From Sclerodactyla briareus (taxonomy: Eukaryota; Echinodermata; Holothuroidea; Dendrochirotida; Sclerodactylidae), in assembly GCA_026419785.1 (NCBI GenBank), contig JAODTK010005568.1, forward strand, positions 62,001 to 126,000: DNA of 64,000 bases, in the 5' to 3' direction. This document shows, piece after piece, positions 1-9,440 of this stretch. The translations under genes and the position numbers were made by a program. Position 1 is the stretch's first letter, and each line of letters begins with the position of its first letter. The notes beneath the pieces are model-generated. The model had not been told where the DNA came from, searched no databases, and worked only from the letters and a program-made list of their open reading frames with translations.

Positions 1-600
1 GCACCTGCAGGACCCTTGTAATGCTCTGAGGTGTTTCCGGGCCGGGCTTGGGTCACTTCGCCCAGGGATTGCACCAAGCATGAGAAGGTGCCCTATCTGC
101 GACAAGAGGTCCAGGGCGAGGGCGTGTGTCCTTGTCGTCGCCAACCGGCACGAGCTGGGGCGGCTTCCGTCGGGAAAACAGAGACTTCCTCCAGGATGGT
201 TTGGGGGCTTTGGAGTGAGGGGGGTCCTCCTCTTTTTGCCTGCGACTCAGGCTCGGCAGGCGGAGGAGGTATCAGGCCGGAGACCCAGGAGGAGTCCCCA
301 CCGAGGAGGTGGGAGGGAGGAGGAGCCATGGATGGGGAGGCTACCGACAGCCAGGTCAGCTCTTCTACCTTGACATGAGGATGAAGAGGGAGGAGACGGA
401 GGACCCAGGGTCCAGGCGAGGCTGTCAGGGAGATCGACTCCCCTAAGGGATAAGCTGGAGCTCGGCTAGCAGAGTTGGGTTGGGGGGTCAGTACCCCCTC
501 TTGACCCACCGATGGACAGCTTTTCTGCCCCATCTGGGGGGTGGATAACTCGATGGTCGACCCCACGTCGGGGGCGAAACGTCAGCGATTGGCGATGAAG
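1..600 (+). pseudogene. Tx1-like ORF1 fragment: zinc-knuckle end and linker (cut by window edge)
   Basis: This is the nucleic-acid-binding (gag-like) ORF1 of a non-LTR retrotransposon, 5' part outside the window. Seen: around 25-150 a degenerate knuckle (LRCF...GLGHFA) is followed by CPICDK, the start of a third CCHC knuckle. Basic/Glu-rich sequence then leads into a linker. The stretch 1-480 aligns by eye with 24360-24870, including the shared run 'ggctaccgacagccaggtca', so these are two copies of one module. Frames change at several places and no single frame is open throughout, so it is a dead copy. The knuckle order matches 16880-17560. CCHC ORF1 proteins coat the element RNA in related LINEs. 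Confidence 0.6.
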
Positions 601-1010
601 GGCCAGTGGAGATATCCGCGGCCCCCCAGTTGCAGCGGCCATTGAAGGAAAAGTATCTGGAAAAACTCGCTTCTCAGCTTTTGGCGAAGACAGGATTTCC
701 GGTTGAGCAACAGTCAAGATCCAATATCAATTTGAAGGACCTGGTAGGTGAGTGGCACGTGGCAAGGGCCCACGTGACACAGTACCCAGGCCCCGGCCAA
801 ATTTTCTGGCTTCACGTGACGTTAGTGGTGATCTTCCGGTTCGGCGATATTGACGAATCGGATATCGCCACGTACAAAAAAAAAAACTGGATTTCATTTA
901 TTCCATACAATGATTTTTGGGTGATATCGCCACGTTTTCGCGGTTACCTCATCGATTTACTGTTGGGCCTGGGCTTTTTCTGGGGCTCACATGATTAAAT
1001 ATCAGGGTGA
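600..1010 (+). promoter_or_regulatory. Retrotransposon 5' leader, copy 1 (U2-like start, donor-like site, CGATAT repeats)
   Basis: At 667-691 'tcgcttctcagcttttggc' resembles the first bases of metazoan U2 snRNA with a few changes. TAG|GTGAGT follows with the boundary after 747, 81 nt downstream. A segment with 'cacgtggc', 'cacgtgac' and 'ggccaaattttctggc' is shared with 26400-26480. Several gatatcg/cgatat motifs (845-870, 920-935) precede ORF1 at about 1016. Unlike the other leaders, the upstream flank here is ORF1 linker, so this leader is probably 5'-truncated at the U2-like start. Confidence 0.5.
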
Positions 1011-3300
1011 GAGGACCGTTCGGTGAAGTTGACTTCAGAGGAGGAGGTCAACATCTTTGACGTTCTGAAGGCAAGGTTTGTTAAGCTGACCGACCTGATA
1101 GGTGTACAGAGCTTGCCCGGGAGGAGGTGTGACTTACCTTTCAACAACCGCTGACAGGAGCGGCACTAATGCCGGGCTGGAAGGCGCGTCTGAGTTTGCC
1201 GCTATTCCTATGCGGGTTGTCTAAGGTGGTCACAGTGTTGAACGCACCAGTTGAAGATGCCGGAGGGCTATCATTCCAACCATGCGGTCCAGGTACGGAT
1301 CGATAGTGGATCATGAAACACATCAAGCAGCAAAGAGTACCGCATATCTACACGGGCCAAACAGAGGCCGAGGTACTCTGAAGAAGGATTATCCCTCTTC
1401 ACTCCGCTTGGTGGCAGTGTTACTGCTAGTTCCGGAACAAGGGGCAGCCTCTAACGTGACATCGGTTGTGGTGAAAAAGGGGAAAATGAGGAGAGATGAA
1501 AATGTAGGTGAACACTAACATGCGCGTCAGGGACAAGTCGGTCCAACTGATGTTTGAGGGAGGAGCCGGTGTGACATATTTATGAAAGTCTTTTGAGAGA
1601 GAAGGGTATCAACCCTGAGTATTGTGCGGTGTTAGGTTTAGCGGGGAACAAAACGACATTTTAATTTCCAGGACAGTCGACCAGTCGGAAGTTTTGGCCA
1701 ACTGGGAGGGGGGACAGCGGTCTTCAGTGCCACTTCGTATGCCCCCATTGTGAAGAACGTGACAATCAACGCTCCTCGAGATGGATGATGCCTTGACCAA
1801 ATCATCCACTCCAAGTACGGCCCAAAGTTATTTGCTACGAACACATGCGTCACGCCAAGTACAGCAGGAGGTATACACGGGGAAGCGAGGAAGAGAGGGA
1901 ACTGGACGAGGGAATATTCCTTCCTCTATCTGTTCGGGAGGCACGGCATGCTAGGTGCCGGTTACTGGGGCCAGCCTTTGCATGACACGGTGTGGGGCAG
2001 GTGGGGCCCCTACAGGAGGTGGCTCCCACTTACGCTGCTTTCGTTGGAAGGAATGGGACATCAAGCCGGAGGAGAGCTGCTTGAACCCTCGAGTGTGCTC
2101 CATCTGTGAGAAGGAGGGGCACAGTGACGCGGGGCTGTCCGGTCTTGTACGCATCGAGATCGAAGGGTGCAACGGCGATGGGACGGACGAAGGCGGTTTG
2201 GTCGTGACGCAGGACGGGGACCGATCCAAGACCTATGCCCAAGCCTGGTTGGGAACTCTCATCTGAGGCAGTGCTGTGTTTGGCTGCTGCGGAGGGTGAT
2301 GGTGATGGTGATAATGTCATATGGAGGAAGTGCTGGAGGAGAGCGATGAGAGGTGACAGAGGGCTCCCCTGCTGCAGTGGGTTTGAACTGAATCCACCCA
2401 CTGATTTTCTTGCCGCAGAGGAGCGAGCGGTCTGGGGAGGGAGCAGCTGAGATGGACGTTCTCGTTGTACCCGAACCCAACCAACGGAGACTGCGGGAGG
2501 GTCTGATGGTCGGGTCGAATGGGGGCGAGGAGAAGATGAAAGATGGGAGGGGAATGGTCGGGTAGTGAAGTGTGGCACGTCTTTGACGCTCTTCGGGAGT
2601 GACGTGGACTTCTCTAGTGAAGGGGGAGGAGGTGGGAGTCATCCTGAATTGGTCGAGAGAGGTTGCGAAGGAGTTGTTTCGCGGTCGGTGATGGCATCGG
2701 AGAAAAGTGGAGACTGCGTATGACTACACGCGGATTTACATGGACTCTTGGAGGAGTTTTCTGGGGGCCGGGAATGTTTAGGATCGTTTGAAGTCCGGGC
2801 AGAAGTCCTGGACGAGAGTCGTTGTCCCACGGACTACCTGCGGTGGTGAGAGGATTGCCGGACTGTTTTCTCGGGAGGAGGCGGATGAAGTTTATTGTGA
2901 AGTGGGAAAAGAGAAGGGGGTCCAGGGGATAGTGCTTGAGGGAGTGAGGGAGAAGGAACAGGATAGGGGGAGGGGCGAGGAAGCGGGCATCAGCAGAGGG
3001 GGAGGTAGGAAGAGAAGCGGGGACGGGCACGGTCTGGGTCGAGGGGGAGTATCGTACGGGGGCAAGTCCGGAAGTGTGATGTGCGAGGGTGGCGGAGCTC
3101 AGGCGATTGTGAGAGGTCCAGGGATTTGTATCAGACGGGGTGGAGTGATCAATTGTTGGCGGTGTTCAGTTCGTTTTGGGTCTTTGAGGAGTACAGGGTT
3201 CATTTTGGGGAGCGTCCATCTCGGGGATAAGTTTTTGGCCGTCGATTTGAGTGTGTCCATAGGGATTGTAGGTTCGGTTTGTCTCCCGAGGATGGGCTGA
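1011..3300 (+). pseudogene. Tx1-like ORF1, long degenerate copy (subfamily A)
   Basis: A nearly full ORF1 in broken frames. The N-terminal motif IFDVLK lies near 1050-1070, and a DLIG...LPGRRCDL segment corresponds to the GGKFDVTFKTE region of the copy at 15080. The middle (about 1815-1990) holds the YTGKR and YWGQPL-like strands before the knuckles. Knuckle remnants follow at 1990-2010, 2030-2060, and 2095-2125, where VCSICEKEGHSD keeps C, C and H. From 2180 to 3300 the sequence is G/A-rich and codes for an acidic, Gly/Glu-rich linker. It is preceded by a leader (600-1010) and followed by endonuclease sequence (3465-3995), the expected order for one element. Long minus-strand open frames over the linker are compositional shadows. 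Confidence 0.55.
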
Positions 3301-3464
3301 AACCACATGCGGGCTGACATCTGATTTTGTGTTGAGGAGCAGGGTAGGAGTTTTTTTTCATGAGTATTTTTTCGCATCGTAGTGGTGTGTAAGTAGTAAT
3401 TTAGTCTTTGCTGGAGTTGTTCTCTTGGGGTAATAGTTGTTTCTTTATTTTCTCTCCTTTTATG

Positions 3465-3995
3465 ACTGCCGTTAAAGTTGCCACATTAATTTTCAGGATT
3501 GAATGATTCTTTGAAGTGTAGGAATACACTTACTTGGTTAATTTCTTCAGTATGATATTATTTATGTTACAGGAGACTTATTTAGTAGATTATACATTCT
3601 TAAGGGGGTATGGGAGGGGCCGTATTTTAACTCAGGGGCAGTTTCTTATCATTCATCATGTGGTGTTGCTATTGCTTTCCTAAGAATTTCGGTGTGTTAT
3701 CTTTTTCCCAACGAATGCGTCGGGAATGGGAGGGGAGGTATTTCTGTGTTTGTGTAACTTTTTGTACGGTTTTGTAATGTTTATATACTTTGTGTTCCAA
3801 AGTATCGTGTCACTTTCTCAGGCAACTGTTCACTAAGTCGTGTAATGTTTCTTGTTTTGTTGGGGAAGACTTCAACTGTTTTTGTTTCGGGGGATTGCTC
3901 GGACGATTCCTCTAACACTTCTTGTTTTGTGGTACGAAGGGAACGTCGTTCCTTCATTGATACTTGGTTTAGTGGATTCTTGGTTGCAATTTAAT
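3465..3995 (+). pseudogene. APE-type endonuclease domain of ORF2 (degenerate)
   Basis: Target-nicking endonuclease domain that starts ORF2 in Tx1/L1-type LINEs. Seen in frames that shift: LQET near 3570-3582 (the catalytic Glu block), SSCGVAIAF near 3650-3680 (family S-R-G-V-A), VGEDFNC near 3860-3885 (family GGDFNC, second G replaced by E) and LVDSWLQFN at about 3968-3994, which matches the conserved LVDxW of Tx1 endonucleases. Order and spacing suit a roughly 230-residue APE domain. Frame breaks make it inactive. It lies downstream of ORF1 on the same strand and is truncated about 80 bases later where another ORF1 fragment begins. Confidence 0.6.
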
Positions 3996-4074
3996 TATGT
4001 GGGGGGTGGTCATACAGAGCATCGCGGGGGTGGGGGGACTAGTCTCGAGAGGGATGGGGCGTCATTCAAATTGG

Positions 4075-4385
4075 TCCGCTATCCAAGTTGGCAAAGTCGT
4101 GTCTACCGAGCCACATGACGCACGCTAAGCCCCCAGGTATACACGGGAAGCGGAGGGAGAGCTGAGGAGTGGAACTTACGAGGGATATTCCTTCCTCTAG
4201 CAAGTTGGGCGGACGGGCCCTGCTGGTTCCGTTACTGGGGCCAGCCTTTGACATGTCACCGGTTCTGTGGGCAGGTGGGGCACCTACTAGAAGGCGTGCT
4301 CCATTATCCGCTTGTTTCGTTTGTTCAGGGACTGCGGACACCAAGCCGGGAGAGCTGCTCGAACCCCCGAGTGTGCTCCATCGAG
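4075..4385 (+). pseudogene. Truncated ORF1 knuckle fragment, duplicate of about 1815-2115
   Basis: Aligns by eye with 1815-2115: 'ggtatacacgg', 'atattccttcctct', 'ttactggggccagccttt' and 'gagtgtgctccatc' are shared in order. It encodes the end of the RNA-binding fold (TGKRRE, ELTRDIPSS) and a knuckle reading FCGQVGHLLEG that keeps Cys and His. Homology to the first copy stops at about 4382, and subfamily B ORF1 sequence begins at once, so 4382/4386 is an insertion or recombination junction. Confidence 0.6.
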
Positions 4386-5850
4386 TTCCTTAAATTTCTG
4401 AAGTTTGAGAAATTGAGAACTCAAGGACGTTACAATTGCGATGTATTGGACACTCTAAAATCCAGGGGTGCTGTGAAAGACTGAGCAGTACAATCTTTCG
4501 CCTGGTCGTCAACTGTGACTTTATAACAGAGACATGAACGCAGGCATCTTGGTAACTAACAAGCAGAAGGACTTCATTACAAAACCATTATGTTGAGACT
4601 TCAAGATAATACTGTCGGGCATGTTCCCCAGAGTTCGAGGACGATATCGTGGGTATGTTCTTGGCCGCTACGGAGGAAGGTGTTGGGCGGGCGGTACCTT
4701 ACGAATAAGGAGTACCCCCACATTTCCATGGAACCCGGCAGTATAAGGTTGCCCTGGACAAGGACCGTCCCATCACGAGTAAGTTCGGAGGAGGCACTGC
4801 TGGGTTCGATACCAGGGGCAACCCATAAGGTTGCCTAAGTGCGGGGACGGAAACCAGCCACCTGCGCAGCATGTAAGCCGGTTCGTTGCTATAACTGCCA
4901 GGAGATTGGACATGTTGGGAGTCAGTGTCCAGAGTAAGATAATTAAGTCTTTGGTTTAAAGGAGGGGCATCGGCGTGAAGGATTGCCCATATCTTTCGCG
5001 AGAAAGTTGACGACGCTGACCAAGGACTGGGTATCGGGAGGGGCCTCGTTGTAAATCCAGAATGCAGGTTGAGGGTTCTGTACCCGAGACTAGTGCAGAG
5101 CTGCAGTCGGCAGACGAGGGTACCCACTGAGAACATCCGAAAAGGGGCCCCCCATCCCTCAAAGAGGGAAAGCCGGGCAGAGCCCTCCGGGTCAAGGGGA
5201 GCAGCGGCGGATGGGGGTCCACAGAAGGACGGCGCGACGACGGGAAGGCACGTCGAGTCGTGGAGGGGTCTGGAGAGGAGCAGTTGGAAGAAGTAGCACC
5301 AGCGAAAAGGAATGGAGGAGTAACCGCGGAAGGTCTGGAGACGGGGGAAGCTAACGGGCCGGGAGGAATGGGAGTAGTCGGAAATCGAGATGGCGGAAGG
5401 AGGAAACGAAGAGGTTCCAGATGTCTGTGTAGGAGAGGAGGAAGTCGAGAAGAGCGTTGACGTCAAGCGATGGAGGAGGGGTCGCCTTCAGAAGATGGCC
5501 AGGTGATAGACGAGGATGTGTGATGGGAGAGCAGAAGGACGAGCGACGAGGAGATCTGTTGAGGAAGGTCCGCCTACCCAGGAGGCAGTTCCGGTCACCC
5601 AGGAGGCAGCTCCGTCAACCCAAGAGGAGGATCGTTACCCAAGCGGTTTTGTGTCCCGCCTACCCAGGAGAAAGTTTCGCCATCTCGGAAAGCAATGCCG
5701 TCCACTGGAGATGTTGTGCCACCGTCAGGAGTCATCGAGATGGAGGCTAGCAGGCGAGGAGTGAGGAGGCGATGTGAGGAATTAGATAGGGAAGTAAAAT
5801 CGAAGCGGTATGATGAGTCTAATTTGAGCAACGGACCAGAAGATTGATTA
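4386..5850 (+). pseudogene. Tx1-like ORF1, subfamily B copy 1
   Basis: The N-terminal region (4386-4600, DTLKS motif) aligns with 33365-33560. The middle has YLTNKEYPHIS, paralogous to SYEEYPHIF at 33700. A perfect CX2CX4HX4C knuckle, CYNCQEIGHVGSQC, is at 4887-4928. A preceding knuckle (4833-4870) has lost phase, and a third, KEGHRREG, is near 4960-4985. The tail (5100-5850) is Glu/Gly/Arg rich and includes a 21-bp coding repeat. It differs from the subfamily A copies in knuckle sequence and in the N-terminal block. Several stops and frameshifts are present, so it is a pseudogene. Confidence 0.65.
5571..5680 (+). repeat. 21-bp in-frame repeat in ORF1 linker
   Basis: The unit 'cctacccaggaggcagttc' plus two bases occurs about three times in a row with point changes and once more near 5660. 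It reads PTQEAVP, VTQEAAP, STQEE. A 21-base period keeps frame, as expected for expansion inside a protein linker. Confidence 0.7.
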
Positions 5851-7084
5851 CGGAAAAACCCATGATTTTCACTGGAGCAGGCACCTGGAATAAATTGCCG
5901 GAGCAGGCGTCGCCCCCTTTTGCGCCTGAGCGTTCGATGATGTGGACTTTCTCCAGATTCATCAGGTGCGCCGAATCACCTTGCGAGTCGCCATTGCTAA
6001 GTTTGTTTTAAACATGATATTGATGTATTTATCATTCATATTTCATCAATGAAAGTGGTAATTCCCTCTTTAAGAGAGGTTTTTTTGTCGGTGGTTGTGA
6101 TTCTATCCTAGTGTGAGTCATATATTATGCCAATTTATGCACGTAAACGTTAAACGTTTGCGGTGATCCTTAGAAAAATGATCAGATTAGTCATTTATGA
6201 AGGATTTTTCAATTTGATGTTATTGCATGCAGGACATTGCATTTCGTGAAAAGCGCGACGTTGAGGGGAAGTTCCAAGAGAGAAAACGGGGTGGTAAGTT
6301 ATTGTTCCACCAGCCAATTCTTTCTACTTTTGTGATGTCGGGTTTATTTGTTTTGCGCCTTCCTTTAAGGGACTGTCATCAGTCACGCCTCGATGAAACA
6401 GCCGTTTCATACCGCCCCTAGCAAATTCCAGATATTACCTTGTATTCGTTATGTAACGGTTTTTCAACCAATTTTTGTGATATTTCAAATGGGCCTGTAG
6501 CAAGTTAGTATACTGTTGAGATTTTAATTGTGTTATTGGTGAAACCACTAGTTTTGTGGGTCGTTTGCAGTAGGGAGTGGATCTGATTTTTTAAGTTCGT
6601 AGTCTCGTTGACTGCTGGGTGGTCACAAGCCCTAATCCGGGAATCCACTTTGTTTCCATTTGGTACGGCCAGAGCTGATTAGATCGTATTTATATGGCCT
6701 CTAATTTCACTTTTTAGTGATAATGCGTTAAGACTTTTCCCTCTATGACCCTAAGCCTTCTTAGTGTTGTCCTTCAAGACTCCGTGTGTGATCTCAAGGA
6801 ACGGCGTCTGGATAAGGTAATGTTTCGTTTCAAATGATTGAAGATTCAAATCTGGATTTTTTTTTGTTTATTTAACTTTTCGATTATGGCGTATTCTGAA
6901 CCGTTTGAAGCTCGTGCTACCCACAAACAGGGTGGTATTCGAAGAGTCGCCCAAACAGTCACGCGGGACAATATGTAGTCAAACGACCAATACGAGGCCT
7001 GCAAGTAGGATGTGGCCCACTGCGGACGCGAAATGGGCTGGGACGGGACGTTAATCTCCGTGACCTGGAGGGGCAAAGACGAAG
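5851..7084. other. AT-rich interval, no supported gene
   Basis: No recognisable domain. Short open frames (for example 6227-6421) show no known motif. The segment may be 3' untranslated remains of the preceding element, but no polyA tail or terminal repeat marks its end. Confidence 0.4.
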
Positions 7085-7621
7085 CGCACTTGGACTCGTT
7101 TGGGGCGCTATGAACACATCCACGGTCTTGAGAGGAACTCGACATCCCCTCCTTTCTCCCCTACCCCATAGGGACATTACCTACGCATCTTTAACGATGC
7201 GCCTCCGAGGACTGTACCAGGGCCCTTCCGATCTGGTATCGCTTCTCGGCTTTTTGGCTAAGATCAACACTTCTTCCGTACACGTTCACAGAACTTTCCA
7301 GAAGAAGAGGCGGAGCCTGCCGGTCAGGTGAGTGCCACGTGGTTTGGGTCCCTGACAGTCACCAAAGTCCCGACCGGTAGGCAGGTCAGGTGACCAGTCA
7401 GTGACTTTAGAGGAATGATACATAAACGATATTCGGTATGTCGTTTTGACGATATCAACGATATTAGGTTTACTGGAAATCAAAACCGGAAAAACAAATT
7501 TTCTATATACGGGTACAACAATTTTCGACCGACATATCATTGTTGCGGATTCCCTATTGACTTAACTGTGTAGACGGTATTCGGCACTGTCAAACTGTTA
7601 TATCTCCACTTTTGCACTGAA
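7085..7621 (+). promoter_or_regulatory. Retrotransposon 5' leader, copy 2 (best U2 snRNA match)
   Basis: At 7238-7267 'atcgcttctcggc' and 'ttggctaagatcaa' match the metazoan U2 snRNA 5' end almost exactly, then similarity stops. Upstream, a block shared with copies at 14200, 26190 and 29470 contains 'cggtcttgagaggaactcga' and 'taccccatag' 60-75 bases before the U2 start. That is near where snRNA proximal elements lie. CAG|GTGAGT follows with its boundary after 7327, 89 nt from the U2 start. ATATCG/CGATAT motifs lie at 7429-7465. ORF1 coding begins at about 7622. Confidence 0.65.
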
Positions 7622-8102
7622 TTATGTGTCAGAGGAGGGGCGGCTCAACGGGAACAGAGCAGTCCAGCTAAAGCTGGGAGAAGGGATTCCGAGTGTGTTT
7701 AACTTGTTGAAAGATGTGGGTACCGTCCCCGCTGAACTCTTCTGGCGGTGCAACCGTTGCCTGGCCGTGCGTACGACGTCAAGTTGTCTGAACAGATACG
7801 GGGAGGAAGGGAAGGCAGTCAAGTTTATGACATGGGCTGATTGTCCAGGCCTGTTTAATGGCAACCGGCAATACATGATGGCATTCACAAAAAAACATTC
7901 CTTCGTCGATGAGATTTGGTGGACGCAGTGCTGGATCGATACTTTGTCACGAGGAACATGTTACAGGTGCTCGAAGATGGGCCACTTCGCGGAGGTCTGT
8001 CAGGAGGTTCAGCAATTCCGATGTTCCCCACTTGCGTTATTTGTCTCCTGTGTTATTTTCGTTTTGCTTTTTTGGATTCTCCTCTATTGTCATTTCCTTT
8101 AG
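7622..8102 (+). pseudogene. Tx1-like ORF1 fragment with intact CCHC knuckle
   Basis: Open for 158 codons. Reads GLFNGNRQYMMAF, the strand typical of the fold before the knuckles in Tx1 ORF1, then a perfect CX2CX4HX4C knuckle CYRCSKMGHFAEVC near 7960-8002. After it the frame runs into a hydrophobic, T-rich segment unlike ORF1, so the element is truncated soon after the first knuckle. It lies directly downstream of a leader in the correct order. The open frame is shorter than a full ORF1 and lacks the second and third knuckles. Confidence 0.65.
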
Positions 8103-8568
8103 GCCTCATCTGTGCGTCCTGGATATCCATTGTGAGGTATTTTTTTTTGTTTGTATATTCATTCATGCATAATTCATACGTGTTGATGAAAATGGCCAGT
8201 TATTGGTCATCCTATATAAAATTGAGTCGAAGGTATTAGCCTAGATATGTTGGTTACAATGTTAACTTAGGCCTCGGTTATCATTAGCTTCAAAGGCTAT
8301 TGATGCTAATGGCTAAATAAGGTCTCCTGAGCAAAGTCTTGTTAAATCATTTTGCTCGGTTGAAAATTAATCCACAAGATATTGAGAAAGAAAACCTTCA
8401 TTTTGAAAGCATAGATGCCGCGGAAATGCAGCATATTCTAGGCGGTGACTATATAAATATATACTTCACATCGCCCACTCCCCACCCTCATAAATCCCTC
8501 AAATTTCCAAAGTAAATTGAAAAAGATCAACTAAGTAACATGCCAGTAATTTGTAGTCCGGTCTTCAT
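8103..8568. other. AT-rich interval without recognisable feature
   Basis: T-rich and AT-rich sequence follows the truncated ORF1. I see no conserved motif or inverted ends. Confidence 0.35.
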
Positions 8569-8900
8569 TTATGGCCAGCGATGAATGCTACTCCATTCAG
8601 GTCTTCCCGTCTTCGATTTTCCTGTTCTTGCCATGTCCAGCAATGCCTGCAACATACGAACAATGGGCATGCTCATGATTCCCGAAGAAAGCCCCCCAAA
8701 GAATGTGATATTTAAGAGCATTAATTTCTTCGCTGCATATGCTTCTTCACCTTTTGGAGGCATCAGTGTTCCTGAATGCAACAGCAAGTCTCCCAAAATC
8801 AAAGTATTACAGCACATGCCAAGGTAGCCTGCTTCTAGCCTGGCAGTCTTCAACACCGCTGGCTCAGTATAGATGCTTTCAACCCTGAATCCGAGACAGC
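8569..8900 (-). CDS. Candidate terminal exon of a host gene (unrecognised protein)
   Basis: On the minus strand, a splice-acceptor-like 'tgttttcaccatag' is followed at 8900 by an open frame of about 110 codons ending in a stop at 8569-8571. It reads CLGFRVESIYTEP... and later LMLLNITFFGGLSSGIMS, ending SIHRWP. Composition is balanced, with Leu/Met-rich amphipathic stretches and a possible membrane or helical-repeat character. This contrasts with the low-complexity shadows around it. The exon would start with the last two bases of a split codon. No family is recognised. It lies antisense to the retrotransposons. HEAT-like helical proteins are one comparison to try, which is a guess. Confidence 0.45.
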
Positions 8901-9440
8901 CTATGGTGAAAACACAATCATGCAAGATTGTTACAGTGAATGAAATTTCTGCCGCCTCTTCTGATCACTAAAAGGATATCTATTTGAAATAGCTTTTTCA
9001 CTCAACTAACAGTTGCTCTCAAACACTTGAGAAGGGGGGGGGTGGTGAGGGGAGGGGCAAGGTAAGTGGTTTTGAGGTTGGAGTTTCTAAATTTCACACT
9101 CATCTATCGATGTGTATAGTGGCTGATATGACCCATTCCACACGTGTCAACTGTGTTGTAAGTTAATGTGTAATGCGTAGATTTCATGCTGTTGCCAGGT
9201 AACCACTGCACTACTAGTCTCAGCATGCCAGGTGACCCACGAAAAAGTAGGATGTGTGTTGTTATGTATTATACTCGAAAATAATACAAGCAAGTCACGT
9301 GAATAATTTAGTCTTCATGAGAGCCATAGCCCTATTACTAAATGAAAAATAATAGGGCTATCTATGGCTATGTGCTCGGGGAGAGTTCAAAGTAATGAGA
9401 TGTGCCTAATGAAGATAATGATGTCACGTAGGTCAGATCA
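8901..9440. other. Non-coding interval between exon candidate and ORF1 copy
   Basis: Contains G-rich 'gaaggggggggg' near 9030 and a strong inverted repeat (annotated separately). No coding motif seen. Confidence 0.35.
9326..9361. repeat. 12-bp perfect inverted repeat (hairpin)
   Basis: Arm 9326-9337 'atagccctatta' is perfectly complementary to 9350-9361 'taatagggctat', with a 12-base loop. A neighbouring gccatag/ctatggc pair (to 9368) offers an alternative or extended pairing. Confidence 0.8.

Noticed and set aside
4800..4825. tRNA B-box-like 'gggttcgatacc'
   Set aside because: Lies in ORF1 coding sequence, with no A box or cloverleaf around it.
4700..5466. 255-codon minus-strand open frame
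   Set aside because: Lies opposite ORF1 subfamily B with its intact knuckle on the + strand. Ser/Pro/Leu-rich shadow with no domain.
7238..7267. Functional U2 snRNA gene
   Set aside because: Only about the first 30 bases match. The branch-point-pairing region, Sm site and 3' stem-loops are absent, and the sequence continues into a LINE leader.
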